DNA of 64,000 bases. Source: Cucumis sativus (lineage: Eukaryota > Streptophyta > Magnoliopsida > Cucurbitales > Cucurbitaceae). Numbering within the stretch: the first letter of the stretch is position 1; each line of letters opens with the position of its first letter. The translations under genes were made by a program, and so were the position numbers. The stretch lies in NCBI RefSeq assembly GCF_000004075.3, contig NC_026659.2:1488001-1552000 (forward strand), given 5' to 3'. Below are positions 16,746-31,835 of the stretch, piece by piece. Under the pieces are notes generated by a model. The model was not told where the DNA came from, searched no databases, and saw only the letters and a program-made list of their open reading frames with translations.

Positions 16746-19700
16746 AAAATTAAATGTTATTATATTCTTAATTATTATTCCTAAAATAGTCGTGAGTTGC
16801 AATTTCAATTGATTTTTCTAGTTTTAAAAAAATATAAAAATAATTAATAACTTTTTTTTAATTCTACTCTTTAATCATGATAAGTTTAAATAAATTTCAA
16901 ATATAGTCCAAGTAAAATATTTATTGAATTAGTTATAGTAAACTAATATATGATATTTTAACCTTCAAAATATCGATTAAAGTCGAAAAGAAGAATAAAC
17001 ATAAATAGTGTAAGAAATGAAAGAAAAAAAATGATTTTAAGTTGGAGTGTTCGGAGTAAAATTGAAAAATAAAAGCAATCTATATGTTCTTTTTGGACTA
17101 CTTTGTATTTGTATATTTAGATTACTTATATTATGTGTCTTGAGATTATTGGATGTATAGTATATAACAAGATTAAAATCAAACAACAATAATAGTAACT
17201 TTTTTCTTTGAGAAAATACAAACAAAAAAAAAATACTTGATACGTAATTGTAGAAGTAAGCTCATGCTAATGAGTGAATTAAAATCTAGAGTTATCTATA
17301 AAATTGATTATGAATAAAAAATATATATAAATTTGAAGAATTATTCTAACCTTCAATCTTAAGAAATGTAATAAATATTTTTGTTCACTAAATTTTACTT
17401 GAATTGTCATCATATATCATATATCACCATCAGTATATTTTTACCTTCAAGATCATGTATTGCAATTTCAAAAATATATATATATATAAAAATCAAGTAA
17501 TACAACTTAAATTAATCAACAACTAATTAACAAATTTATGAATTCGATTAACCAATTACAATGGAATGGGTTAGAAATTATACAAATATTTAATCATGAT
17601 GAATATTTGGTTAGTAAAACAAGTAATTATACATAAATAAACCATTTGACGTAAGATTCATCGATACTTTATCGTTCTTTATTTAAATATTATCAATACT
17701 ATATCTAATACAACTAGGTTAAGAATTTAAATATCGACTTTAGAAGTTGTTGACTTTCAAAAAAGAAAAGAAGAAGTCGCAATAAATCCAAAACTTGATT
17801 TTGCTTTACTCGGTTGCGCTAAGACATTTCATTGGCTATTCTAGACCTTTATAAATATACATTTCATCAACTTTGATTTATTTATTTAAGATATTAGGGT
17901 GTTGTGAAGTATTGAAGTTTCTATATATTATAAGGTTTGTTCCATCAATGATCCATATTAAATTCATAGTGGTGGAAGTTAGAGGAGTATTTTAAAAAGA
18001 AATGGAATGACTTCCATTGATGGAAAGTAAGCAATAACTAGAAACATAAGCAAAAAGAAGAAACACCACCAAAGAAGGAAACTTTGGGTCCACAAATGAA
18101 AAGGGTTTTTTGAAGGGAGTAGGCAAAAGAAACTAAATTAAGCCCATCATAATGACATTAATTGATTAATTAATGCAATAATAATAACAATTTTCAAATT
18201 TTATGTTCACTCTACTTTAGTTTAATCATTTAATGTTTTTCTTTATACTTTTTTCTTCAATTCAATTTACACGTGATTGTATTAACTTAACAAATTATAA
18301 GTTTAAGGATTGCGTGTATTATCTATTAAGATGTTATGAGTTTGAATTGCCATATATCATTGAACTGTTGTAACTTTTGAGACAAATTTACTAAGCAACT
18401 TAATTGATTGATCAACAAGGTAAGAGAACGGTAAGCTTTTTGGACCTCTGATAGGCCTTAACGACAAGTCATTAGACGCTTGATATGAAAGACATAATTT
18501 TATGTATCAAAGTGCATAAAATGATTTAAACTAATGTCATCCAGCTTTATTAATTCTTTAATTTTATTTTATTGAGGCGTGACTCTAATCTTTCTGCTCA
18601 TTTTGTAAATGATAAAACTTCTAAAGAGGAGAACAAATCTGCTCATAAGTCGAATAGGAGAGAGTAATTTTTTTCTTTCCTTATATTATATACGTTGTCT
18701 TGAAAAGAGATTGTTAGTCATGTAAAGTTAATAGTCGAACATTAGAAAGGTTCCACTCTCATTTTTTCTAAATTAAATGCACTAATTAATTAGTTTTTCT
18801 CTCCCTAATTAATCACCCCTCTAAAAACAATCATCCTCTTGGTAGGGTCCAAATCCCACTCCATTGCTCCTCCTTAAAGCTAAGCATAATCATTCTTCTC
18901 CTTTTTCCACTCTCCCGCGCATATACTCTCCGTATGAATATTAAATCAACAATCTCACTCGTCCACAAAAAAAATATAGTTCAATAGTAATTGGCATCTT
19001 TTTCAATATTGTTATTTGATGTTCTATAACACACAATTACTGTACTAAAAAACTTGTATCAATTTGAGTTTGAACTACGTTGATCGATCGCAACTTGAGC
19101 ATATAATTACCTTCTAGTAATTAATTAAAACATTTACTTTTAACCAAGAGATCGTATGTTCAATTTTTCTCTCCACCACCAAATGTTATTATTGAACTTG
19201 TTTAGACCTCTTGTATAATATTAAATTTACCTTCATTCATACATTTAAATTTTTAGGTCAATATATTGGTGATATTTAATATTATATAGTAAAGCATGTG
19301 GCTATTTAGAATGTTATGATTAAAATCCTTACAATTTTTTTTTCTTACAAATTAATATTGATTTTTACTTAATGGATTTTCTACACATCATCAATTCACG
19401 GTTTTTTTATTAATTTTAAAAAAATTTATTGATGCAGACATTTTATCAATATCTTCGTTAATATTTTTATAGAACTAACACTTTGGTTTTCATTGGACAT
19501 TTAAAACCTTGTTTGGTACTTCAATTCCAATTTAGAGGGGGAAGGATTAAAATATTTTATTCAATTCATCAAATATATATTCAAATAAGTTTTTAAATCA
19601 AGGTTTAGTTTATAAGCCAAATTGAACCCTAATTTATATATATATATATATACCAATATATATATATGGTTTTTGGAGAGTTGAATTTAATATTAAATTA

Positions 19701-22700
19701 TATGAGATTTTTCCATTAAAAGAATGGGGTTGCGATGCATAGAAGCAAGAGTCACTTTGGTTAGTGTTTTGTAATTTACATCAAATATGGTGAGGTTATT
19801 TGCATCAATCAAACATATCATAATCATAACCTTTCACTTTCATTAATTATGGTGTGTCTTTTATTCATATTCATATAGCTATTTTATCGACTTCATACAT
19901 GTATAAACGTTAACAATATGCCAAATTAATTTCATGTATCATATTATATAATGTTAAATTTAACCTATAGTTTAAATAAATGTAATTAATTAATTATATA
20001 TACCCCTCTAATTAAGTTTCCTCTTTTCTAACTAATCTCTCGTTTGATTATTATATTGAGACATGATAGAAAATGACCTTTGTTTCTCTTCCACGTTTTG
20101 GAATTTATACATTTATTTACACATACACATGATTTAAGTTTGAGATCCCTTTGTTTTGAGCAATACCCTAAATTTGATTTAGACAATGATATGTAGCATG
20201 CATTATCTTACTTTTTATATAAACTTGTTTTATAGTCTTTTCATCAAAGTATATTGATGTTAATTCTTACCTTTTCTAGCTACTTCTTCTTTTGGTAATT
20301 TAATTAAGAAGGCTTTTTTAATTATGGAGTGTATGTGATTAGATCAAATTATTTGATTAAATCTATAATAATAATTGTTATTATTTTATAATAATGATTA
20401 TTATTTATTGTCGTACCCTTTTTATAAAGCTTAAATATCATTTAATAAAAACTTGAAACAATAATCAACCTATAATCACTAACTTAATACTAATAAATAA
20501 AACATGTGTCATCCATTAAGAGATCAGAGTAAGAGATTTAAATTTCCACCGGATAAATTCTTGATCTCAAATGAAAAATATCTTGGAGAAATCAATAAAT
20601 ATAGAGATTTACCAGTATCATATTACATATTACATATATTCAAATGTGTTTGAATGTACTTGATCATTCTCGAAGTGTCAAATAACATATTCGAAGTGAT
20701 TTGAATTTTAAGTTTTAAGTGAGAGAGTTAAAAGAGATGTTTTTTTATTTGAAAAAATAGTTAAATAAATCTTAATAATTATATACTAAATTTCAAGATA
20801 TAAATTAAGTATAATTATTATCTTGAACATGATACTCTTGAAAATCACAACAAATAGTAAGTACACACAAATAATCATTCCATTCCTAATTGGCCAAAGG
20901 AGAGAAGTTACGTTCATTATCATGAAACTTTGAGTTTAGTCTTTTAGCATTGAGTGATTTAAACTACATAGCATTTTCAACATGATTGTCGCATCATAAA
21001 TGAAACAAACTAGACAGTATCCATTACACTAAATGTAATTGATATAAAAAGCAAAGATACCCACGTCTCGACTTAATTATCTAAACATTTATTTCTAACA
21101 TCATTTACAAATAGTAATACTTGGCTATTGAAAAGTGTGAACAAAGTTATCTCACTATAAATAACTTATGTTGGCATGAAAAAAAATTAGGTTTTTTTTT
21201 CTAAAAATACCTCATATTAATGAGATATTAAACTCTCATTTATGAAATAATGAATGATCTTCATTACTACTTCAAACTTATTATATGATCATATATTTTT
21301 GTTTATTGCACATTTATGATCAAAATCTTAGAATATTTAGATGATCATATACTTATTAATTAGTTTATATTATTCTTTCGAAATAATTTACTAGTCAATG
21401 ATGGATCCCTCATACACAGAATAAAATCAAAATCTATTGAGTAGATATATATATATTTTAGAAACAAAATTAGAAATGCGGATATCAAATGAGATCAATT
21501 AAAAGAGGGGAAACAAACCAAGAAATAGAGATTGACAACTTAGCTACTAGGGTTAGAAAATTAGAACTTTGGAACCTTTACTTCAAAACGCAATTTTGTT
21601 TATGACAATCAAGAAAAACATATTGTAAATAGCTGATGTAACGGATTTAGGTATTAGACTATATCTATGATCAAACAAAAAATTCATCCTTCGAGATATG
21701 AGAGAAAACTCTCGAAGAATGCAAAGATGATGAAAGCATTAAGAAGGTGTCCACCTAATATTATATGAAACTAAAATATATATTGATCATCCTATATAAT
21801 ATAATATTCATCATCAATATATAAATGTGAAACAAAATTGATGAAATTAAAAATTTTAATGTTCAAATTTGAGTCGATTGAATTGGGTTAGGATTAAAAT
21901 TGATTCCAACCACTTCAACTTTTGAATATAACAACCATTTAACCTTTAAGGAAAAGTCAAATATATCACCTCTATTATTACTTTTGTTTACTATTCAAAA
22001 GGATGCTAGCTACTTTAATTTGTGCAATTTTCAAAGAGTTGGCCAATAGAACTACATGTCCTATGGATATGAACATATCCATATATTTCTAAAAGGTGTG
22101 GTGCCCAAAGGATTTTAGTCAATATGTCCCTCAACCAATATAATTTTGATGGAATATATGTGGAAACTATTGTTTTTTTTTTAAAGAAAAAAGATGCAAT
22201 AGTAAAAAAGAAAATATGATGCTACATAGGATAGGGGTAGCATTTTCATTTTTGAAAAATTGAGGCAATTAGATTTTGTCTTTCTTTTTTTTTAAAAAAA
22301 AAATAATGATTGAGTTTAAGATTTTGCTTCTCTAATTATTATTTGTGTTGAAAAATTAAATATACATAGTATGAGAGGTTTTGCTTTTGATAAGTTGTGT
22401 TTTATTCAAACATTACTTTAAAGTTTGAAGGAAAAAAATTAATTTTCATGTCCCTAATTATTTAGAGAACTAATAAATGGTAAAAAAAACGTTTTTTAAC
22501 TTAAGTGTCTTTTCAAAAATAGTTTTTTTCTTTTTTTTTGACAAATTTTCTATATAAAATGTAAATATTTTGTTAAATATTTTATTTTAATTATTTATAT
22601 GTTATTTTCTTCAAATAACATAAATATTATTTTTATTTATTTAAATTAAAAAACTAATAAAATTTTAAACATTTTTTTAAATAGCAAAATAAATTAAAAT

Positions 22701-24239
22701 ATCTCAAAATTTTGGATTCTACCATATTTATTATTAATATAATATAAAATTTTATTATATTTATAACAATATTTTATCAAATTTATTATTTTTAAGGATT
22801 ACTCTCAAAAAAATGATTCACTTTTATTATTTATATAAAATTGTTTTCAATTATAATAAAATGTTTATAAATATTGATATATATATATATAATAGACATT
22901 GTAATCTATCACCTATTGTTATTGTTATTATTATGAATGTGATGATTTTCAAACATGCTTTGTTGACGTTTTTCCTACTTCTAAATAAATTATGATTATA
23001 TATAAATTAATTAGATATTGCCATCGTTGTTTCTTGTCTATTAAGTGAAAGCCACTTCACAAACACACATTAATACTCTTTAGTCTCTTCTTCTTTTGCT
23101 TTCTCCTCCATAATTACATTATTGATTATTGGGGCTAATTCAATTGATTATATATCCACATCAATTCTTAGGGCTTAATTAATTCTTCTTCCTTCATTTT
23201 ATTATTTCAACAATTAATTAGTTATGTTATGATATATATTATGCATATGTATATATATAATTCTTTATGCAAATTTTACTCAATGGAAAGTATATATGGG
23301 ATGTTTAGAAACATAAAAAGTATTAAATGTTTGATCACTTATGTTATGTTAATTACGTTGACATGTCATCATGTATAACTTTTACTTATTTGTCAAATCT
23401 TAACTATGACACATTTCGATCTTAGAAAATGTAATGAAATTTTACTATGGAATTCAAACATACTTTAGAGTCCATTGATTTGGAGGCCTTTCTTAGATGG
23501 AAATTGACACAAACATGCTAAACCTGTTACAAAGTTTTGTAAATTAATTATGATTAGAGTGATTAGGTTAAACAAAAAAAAAAATCATTTTGTGATAATT
23601 ATAATTGATTACTTATTGTTTAATTGGATTAATTTTAATTAGCTGTATCAAATCATTCTTAAGTTAAAAAAGTTAGTTCATTTTTTAGTACAAGATAGAT
23701 GGCAAAAGTAGGAGGGTACAAAGCACGTACATGTTGTTAACTAACAATTTCTTTTTTTAAGGATACAACGGGTCAACATGTGCACCCGGATATCTCCACT
23801 AGGTGGACATCCCCTTAGCATCTACATCATTATTGTTTCATTAATGTATAGAAAGAAATACATGAGAAGCAAGGGATCAACCCGATAGTAACTAACAAAT
23901 TTGCAAGATGTCAATTAATAACTATGGTTAATTATTTCATATTTTTTTCTTAAATGTACACAAAGAAAGAGAGAATCGGAAAGTGTACCAAGACATCTTA
24001 GCTAGATTGACACCTCTATAGTATCACGTAACACTCCAAGATAAAAAGCGATAATATTGTCACCCAGAAGAGTCTACAGGAAAAAGAACTATTAATTAGA
24101 TTTTTCTAAATGTATTGGAAAAATGCCTTTTTGTCACAATTAAACGTTAGTAAATTTTACTAAATATACATTCGTAAGTGTTAAACTATAAAATTCTAAA
24201 ATATTAGAACTTAGGATAAACAACAAAGTAGACTTGTAA

Positions 24240-24242
<3 letters not shown>

Positions 24243-24287
<45 letters not shown>
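24243..24287. repeat. (TA)n microsatellite
   Basis: About 22 uninterrupted TA units, the longest dinucleotide run in the window. Confidence 0.9.
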
Positions 24288-26680
24288 CTATTTATTTTAG
24301 CCTCTTTAAATAATATTATTAGCTCAACATGTTTGAAAAACGCAACCTAATTAAACATCATTGTTTACATATTTATTTGTTTGTTTGTTTTTATAAATGT
24401 TATATTCTATAAATGAATTTGAGAAATATTAATCAAATATTTAAATTAAAACTAGAGGAGTGGTTTTCAGAAACCTATTGCTATTTCAAAATAAATGGAA
24501 AATAATTTAAAGAATAGATGCCAATATATATATATATATATAATTAGTTAAAAAGTAAACCCAAAATATTATAATTTAGGTAAACTATGCATTTAATTAG
24601 CTTCTATTTTTAATCAACTTTCATTTTCGTCTACATTTAAACTCTTCTATTGTTCTTGAATTTATTATTAGTTTTAAACTCCCATAATTGAAAGATGGAA
24701 ACAAATTGATTTAATATACATAATTAATATGTAGCTTAGTCTATAGTTATTAAGAAAAAATATAAATTGATATAATATTTTTAAAAAGTAGGCTATATCC
24801 TAAAAAATAAATAAGTAAATAAATAAAATCAAAATGCTTGGCTTAAGTTACCTTTGATTAATTGATAGTATATATACTATTTTTTTTTTATAATATGTGT
24901 TAAGTAATTAAAAGTCGTTGATATGACAACCATATGATCTCATATATTACATTGATCTTATTAACAATAGTGTTTAATAATATTATTTAATTAAATTAGA
25001 TATATAAACTTAACTACAATTTTTTTTTTTGAAAATTTTTATCTAAAACTTTTATAGTTGTATCAATTAAAATGTTTAAATTAATACAACCTAAATTTTT
25101 AGGTATAAATTGATATTTTTATATCTTTGTTTGGTTATATGATATATTTTTCCATATTTAGTAATTCATTAAGTGAAATAATTAAGTACCTTAATAATTA
25201 ACATTAAAGGATTCTTTAGGAAGCCATGAGGAAATGAAATGACAACACAAAACATTGATTGGAGTGGAAGTTCGTATTCATGAAATTACATCATTCAATC
25301 GTCACCATGTTTATTCTCCAAATATCTTCTTTTTTTTAATAATCAATAAATTAAAAAAATTTCCCACTTTATTAATTAAATGAATCATAATATAATTAAA
25401 TGTATAAAGGAAGTAAAAATAAATAATTGAAGCGATATCATTTTCATAAGATCTTCAAAGTGTTGCTTCCACCCTCCATATGAGATTATATCATTATTAC
25501 TTCTGTTATAAACTTGGTATTTCTAACAAGTTGATGATCTTTAACATATCATCTCCCAATTTTAGAATAATATTAATTTTTTATTCAATATAACTTTTCA
25601 ACATCGACAGTATGTGGGTGAGATCCTACTTTCAATCAAGAAAATAATAGCAATTTTTAATTAAATTACCATCAAAATTATTAAATTTTTAGTGCCAATC
25701 AAAACAATTAGGTAGACTTTAGTAATAATTTGATGTATTACTAGTTTTAACAATATGATTGATAATATATTTTAATAAATCTCTTCTTAGTATGACTAAT
25801 GCAAAAAGAGTAGAGATGAAATCATGGACAAGCTATGCTTTCAAGGGATAAATTTGCAATTATATCATCGTTCTCAATTTTGAAGTCTATATCCAAATAT
25901 AGTAAAATTGATCTAAAATACTATAATCTATTTACTACTAGAAAGATAGACTATTATCTATGTCTATCCATCTTATAATAAACCCAAATAAATGTATCAT
26001 GTTAGTTAAGTCATACTCGTTTTATTAGCAAAGATTACTTTTACTAATGGAAGTCCATCACCTTCTTTGAACATTCTTGACCTAGAACAAACTATGCTTC
26101 TAACTTTGAGGAGGGAAAAAACAGTAAAAGGAAAAGAATGTAATGCCAATAAACTTCTTTTAGGTTACTATATAATATTATAGATGCGTGCGTGTGGCAT
26201 ATGTTCTTAATTTGGCCTCGTTTTGCAATTATGTTTGATGTGTTGCAATGTCATTGTAAAGAAAATTAAAAAAGAACAATTCATTCAAACAGAGAGAGAG
26301 AGAGAGATTTTAGGGTTTGTAAGACATAGTCTGTGGAACCACCGGCAAGACCAAAAAAAGTTGGTAATTACGTAATACAATTCTACGTACAAATAATAAT
26401 AAAAACCCACCAAAAAAAAGAGCAAAAAATCGATTGATAGAATGTCATTTTAGGGTTAGATGGAAAGAAGAAAGGGTCCCACCTCCATGAAAATGGACCC
26501 CGCTTTCAAGTTTTCATTGTCGGCCGTCCGATCTTCCCATTGCCGATCTCTTAAAGAGATAAAAGAGACTTTTAGAGAGAAAAAAACATTCAGTGGCAAA
26601 GCTAAACCCAGCAGCAGCCATTTTCTCTTCTCATTGTAACTTATTGTTTTTTTTTTTTTTTCCCTTTAGTTCTTAAAGAT

Positions 26681-28825
26681 ATGGGTCATCACTCTTGTTG
26701 CAATCAACAAAAGGTTAAGCGTGGCCTGTGGTCGCCGGAGGAGGACGAGAAGCTCATCCGCTACATAACCACTCATGGTTACGGTTGCTGGAGCGAAGTC
26801 CCAGAGAAAGCAGGTACGATATATATAATTGATAGGGCAAAAACTGGTTAATATTTTGTCCTGAGAGTTTTCTGTTCACCGAAAGTTAGAATGTAAAATT
26901 TTGTATATGTTGCAATACATATGAAGATTTAATTTGTGGATGGAATTAGGGTTACAAAGATGTGGGAAGAGTTGTCGATTAAGGTGGATAAATTATTTGA
27001 GACCTGACATTAGAAGAGGGAGATTTACACCTGAAGAGGAGAAATTGATCATCAGCCTTCATGGGGTTGTGGGAAACAGGTTTTTATATATTTTTAAGTA
27101 TATATTTTAACTGTTTCATTGTGGAAAAATGGAAATATTTTGTTTTTCTTTTTTAAATCTTAAGGAATTGGATTTATTAATAGTATAAAAAAACCCAACA
27201 AAATTAAACCCTAAGAAAGGGAAGTATTTAGGAAATGAGAAATAATTTTAGTTATGAAGAAAATGGTGTATGATGTTTTTCACCTACATTTAATTAGGTT
27301 ATAATTATGGGTGTTAACATGGCAACTTCAAAGTTTGGAATGCCTGTAATTTTCAACTTCAATTTCATAATTATATATATGTATATATCAATGTCATAAA
27401 TTTTTTTTTTTTTTTTTTTGTATTCATTTACTTACAAATATGGCCATTTTTATTAACTTTTGGTTGTTAATTGGCTTTTATTGAGATGGTTTTGGTTCCA
27501 TTTGTCACGAGGACAACTAATTTAAAATCGGTAAAATAATAATAATAATAATCTAATAGTATGTCATGTTAATGTTGTTAGTAATCATTGTGTGATTAAA
27601 AAACAAGAGTGATGGTAATTAATTAGATTTTGATTGAGAGACCTAGTAAATACATTACTTGTTGAAATCATTAAGCTAAGATTCTTAAAAAATATAATAC
27701 ATTTGAAATTTGTTAAAAGTTTTATTTTGAAAGTTAAAGAGGAGGCTTGATTTATAACCATTTGTGTAACTTATTTAAGAAAATAAACCCTTTTTTTACC
27801 CACCATTATTATTGTTTTGGAAGTTTCTCTTACGAAGTAACACTCATTACTTTTTTTTTGAAAGATTAATTAACTTTTTTTTAGATTAATTAATTAGTAT
27901 ATGCTTTGGTAGACTAGAGAATCTTATAGTTAAAAATATATATTTTAATTTTTTATTATGAAAATGAAACTAAAAATTATTTGGATTGATATAAATAATT
28001 TGAGTTACATCCCAATATTACTCTATCACTAATTAAATTACATCAAACAATTACTTTAATATCAATATAAAAATAGATATACACATCTAATTGTTATTAT
28101 ACATTGTGTTTTGTAGATGGGCTCACATAGCAAGTCATCTACCTGGACGAACGGACAACGAAATAAAAAATTATTGGAACTCGTGGATTAAGAAAAAGAT
28201 TCGAAAGCCCAACTCTACAACTCCAACCATATCCACTACCACCACAGTCACCTCCACCACGAACACCGAGCAAATCCAGCTAAGTTCGAATCCCCACCAA
28301 CTAAACTTCCTCACACAAGACCTAACAACCAAACAACTCTCCCTTCATCAAGAAACCCTGTTTCCAGCTCTTTCATGTCCTCTCTTTATGTTTGACACAT
28401 CCTCTCAAGAACTATTCCACGATTATTCACTTAGTCTCAACTCGGACACTACTTGGCACATGAACCACCACAACCACCCGTTTCCCACGGCGGTGCTTAG
28501 CCCTCAAATGGGGTTGACGGCCGCAACTACCACAGTTATGAATAACACAAATAACTATTTGCCACCATTGATAGAGAATATTGAAAGCTTGGTGACAATG
28601 GAGGATGAAGGAGAGATGGCATTGCAGTGCTTGCAAAGGCAAGAGCTGAACGAGTGGGTGGTTGAATCAACAACTCAGCCACAAAACTCTAATTTTCTAT
28701 TTTGGGAAAACGTTGAAGGATCTCTAGGTGGGGAAGAAATTATTGCACCATCTTCAAATGCTACCATTGGAGGAGGAGGAGGAGCTAATACTTTATCATC
28801 TTCTAATTTCCCTACATCTCTATAA
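26681..28825 (+). CDS. R2R3-MYB transcription factor
   Basis: Exons 26681-26813, 26950-27079 and 28117-28825 encode 323 residues. Intron 2 is about 1 kb and holds only AT-rich sequence and poly-T. R2 has Trp at 17, 37 and 57; R3 has Phe70, Trp89 and Trp108, the normal plant spacing. The two introns sit at the positions usual for R2R3-MYB genes. The N terminus [20 protein letters not shown] is like the MYB26/MYB103/MYB86 lineages. R3 differs ([20 protein letters not shown]) and ends [15 protein letters not shown], so I do not assign a numbered orthologue. The C-terminal region is Thr/Asn/Ser-rich, with acidic patches ([14 protein letters not shown]) that could activate transcription, and a five-Gly run near the end. 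It acts in the nucleus as a DNA-binding regulator; target genes are unknown from sequence. Confidence 0.93.
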
Positions 28826-31554
28826 AAAAATATATATAATTTTTATTTATCCAAAACGGGAAGAAAAAGGATAAAAAGAAAAAGGAAAAAAGAAAAAAAA
28901 AAAAGAGGCTAAATTTTAAGTTTCTTTTTTTCTTATTACTATTGGAAGAGAATTTTTTGTGGGTTTGTTTTCTTTCTTTCTTTTTTTCCTCTTCTTTTCT
29001 TGCTTGATTGTTTGCTGTGTAAATAATAACATATATGAAAAGGAGGTGAAAAGGTTTGTTCATTTGAGGGTTTGGAAAAATAGTAGAGAGTGAAAAAAAA
29101 AAGAAAAAAAAAGTTGAGAATAAAAGCAATGTGAGAATGGGGTTTGGTTTAATTATGATACATATATATGTGTCTAGAGAGTTATATATTATTAATTATG
29201 TATATCAATTTAATTGTTTGATCCTTAACTTTATTCAGATTATTGAATGCTACCTCTATGTATACTATCTCTTGTTTGTGCATTATCTATTTACTTTTTC
29301 ATATTTGTTAGCTAATTATTGTTTATTATATGTATATAAATTAGTGGGTGTGGAGAAATTATGCAAGAAATTGATATATAAATGTGACAGTTATAATCCA
29401 ATAAATTAACAAGTTTATGGTTATATTTTTTTTCTTATAAACAAAATAGTTTATGGTTTTTTTTTACTAGCTAGAGATATAGAATATGAAGATCATTTAT
29501 ATGTTAATTACATAAGTATGTATGTAATAATTAATGTTGTTTATATGCTAGCTATAGATGTTGTTAATTATATTACTTTTAATTTCTTAAATAAATGGTC
29601 AATTTTCCTAATGATTGCTTTAAAAACAAACAGTATAGTTAATATAGTTGTATCCCATATCATTTTATGCACAATGAATTTTTGCATCAGCATGTGTTGG
29701 TCGTTGGTTATTAGTTTATAAGAAATTCCTTTTAATTCATTTATACGCATTTACCTAATCACGTTTGGTAAGCTTAATGTTATATCAATACTTGAAATAC
29801 CAAAGTTTTTTCATAAATAAAAAGTATTTGTCGATATTTTTATATGAACAAAAAAAATATATTAGTCTTTTAAAGTTATGTAAGACTTGTTGAGATAAGT
29901 TTTGTTCATATGTCTTTTTTTTTTTTTTTTTGAGTTTGAAATCATATATCGAATGTGGTGATCTTTCATAAATAATAAAATAAAATATGATAAATAAATT
30001 TGATTAAAAGTATGAAAAATCTAAACGGTGAACTAGGAAAAATGAAGGTGTATGTTAGGAGTGATTTTTAATGGATTTAATCTCAATTATATTTATAATC
30101 ATTTTGATCAACCCCTAAATATATACTTGGGTAACCTAGAGGGAGGTAACTTTAATTGGGTACTTAGCATAATTAATAGATTGTAACTAGGCTAATAATT
30201 GTGAGGGCATCCCTAAATATTAAGTTGGACAATGATGCATAAACCACTGAGTTATATATATATGCATTTTGCAGCTGCAATATCAATGTCATATTATATA
30301 TACATAATCTCCATATTTAAAACTTAACCTATACAAATGTGTGAAATTATTATTGTTGTTGTGAAATGATCTTAAATGGATTTGGACACTTCCTTCTTGG
30401 ATGCATATCATAATTTTGGCCTAATTAAACAAGCCTCTATCTATGTATATTTACGTGTCACAAAACTCAAACTAAAAAAAAAAAAAAACAATTCACTTTA
30501 TCAAAAATCCTTCCACCATATACTTAAGAACAATTCCGTTAAAATTGATGAGAGACCAAACAATCGATCGCACATGATTTTGTGATTGCTAGTATGTTGA
30601 AATTAGTTGTTGCATATTTAGACGTCCCACATTAACCTCAAAATCACCCCTCCTCCCACAAACGACTCTACAATAGTTAAATTTTGACAACCTTCGCCTT
30701 CAACAATCGCATCGCAACCATATACTATCGAACTCTATAATGGGTTAGATATACCGATAGGTGATGGCCTTCAACTAGTCCTCAACTATTCCCCAAATCT
30801 CCAACATAAAGATCATACTCTTCCTAGGCACATGCATACATCCTACATGGGTGTTACTCGTAGAGAAGTTAGCCAATATTATGATGATTTTTATATGATT
30901 GCCCACATTCATTGTTAATCACGCTTGCATTATTTATCCGTGAAAGTGTAGAGATCACATGATAAAAGATCTTTTATGCATTTCAAAGAAAAAATATTTA
31001 TATATGATTAAAGTATCTACCGTCTTTTATTTAAAATTAAAGACTTAAAAAATTAAGCATTTCAATCCATTTTAAAGTTTACTATTAACTAAACTCAAAC
31101 AAATATAATTTTTTAGCGCAAACTATAATTTTGTAAATAACAGATTTCTTAATCATTTAAATTTTTTAATTATAACAGAAAAAATGAGCCTAATTTAACT
31201 TACATGAGCATGTCCGATAGTACGAGAATCGCGGTTCCAATGTTCCTATCTTAGATAGTTGAAAATATTACTCTTACATTCAAAGTATTGGTTGACATAA
31301 CACAATAAAGAATAGTTTATAAATATAATAAAATTGAGATCAACTTACAATTTTTACGGACAAGAAAAAAAAAAAAGTTAGATCGAGCTCCCAAACTCTT
31401 TTACTCTATTACTCTATTACTAATAATTCTGTTAGTGAGCTATATCGCAAAATTTTAATACGATTACAATTTTTTAATAAACATTATCATATATTCAATT
31501 CAAAATCGATTAATTGCCAGAGTCTATTTCGGCACCGGTTCGGACTCAAAACCG
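28826..31554. other. Intergenic between MYB and eS10
   Basis: The first 300 bases are the MYB 3' UTR (A/T tracts, AATAAAAG near 29120). The rest is AT-rich without a gene. A patch at 30600-30900 has more balanced composition but no open frame or recognised repeat. Confidence 0.5.
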
Positions 31555-31574
31555 ACCCGGTCTAACTAATGTTC

Positions 31575-31700
31575 ACCCAGGCCCAATTCGAATGATTACC
31601 GAATAAGTAATTTAGAACTTTTCCTGCTTTCATCTTTATGATTGGGCTGAGACCCGTAACCGTAATAAAAATACAATGGGCCGAAAGCCCATAAGTAATC
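31575..31700 (+). promoter_or_regulatory. Site II promoter cluster of eS10
   Basis: Four TGGGCY (site II) motifs: GGCCCA 31580-31585, TGGGCT 31643-31648, TGGGCC 31677-31682 and AGCCCA 31686-31691. They lie 150-260 bases before the start codon. Such clusters are known to drive ribosomal-protein and other growth-linked plant genes through TCP factors. A telo-box-like TTTAGGGCTTT follows near 31738. Confidence 0.7.
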
Positions 31701-31835
31701 CATTCATTCGATGGTTTATAAGTCAAAGTTTCAGAGATTTAGGGCTTTACGCTGTGAAGGAAGATTGTGAAAGGGTTTCTTTCTTAGCTGCCGCTTCTTC
31801 CTGCCGCCGCCGTCGTCACCGATCACTTCGTCAAA

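Larger units (their letters stand above)
14565..26680. other. Long gene-poor AT-rich stretch
   Basis: About 12 kb with no coding model I can defend on either strand. Contents noted: a GC-richer, CpG-containing patch at 14690-14870 upstream of MDAR; a (GT)n run near 15881-15902; a short inverted-repeat element at 16660-16745; (TA)n runs near 19635-19656, 24243-24287 and 24523-24543; and the promoter and leader of the MYB gene from about 26290, with a (GA)n tract at about 26292-26306. Open frames here are short, low-complexity and without family resemblance. Confidence 0.6.

Noticed and set aside
20885-20905. CCAAAGGAGAG string resembling miR399
   Set aside because: Only about ten bases match and no complementary arm is visible in the surrounding 150 bases, so no hairpin precursor.
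23700-24080. Patch of more balanced composition in the gene desert
   Set aside because: No frame longer than a few dozen codons and no repeat partner seen within the window.
14901-26290. Search for LTR, LINE or DNA-transposon coding remains
   Set aside because: I could not recognise reverse transcriptase, integrase or transposase motifs or long terminal repeats by eye; absence is not proven.
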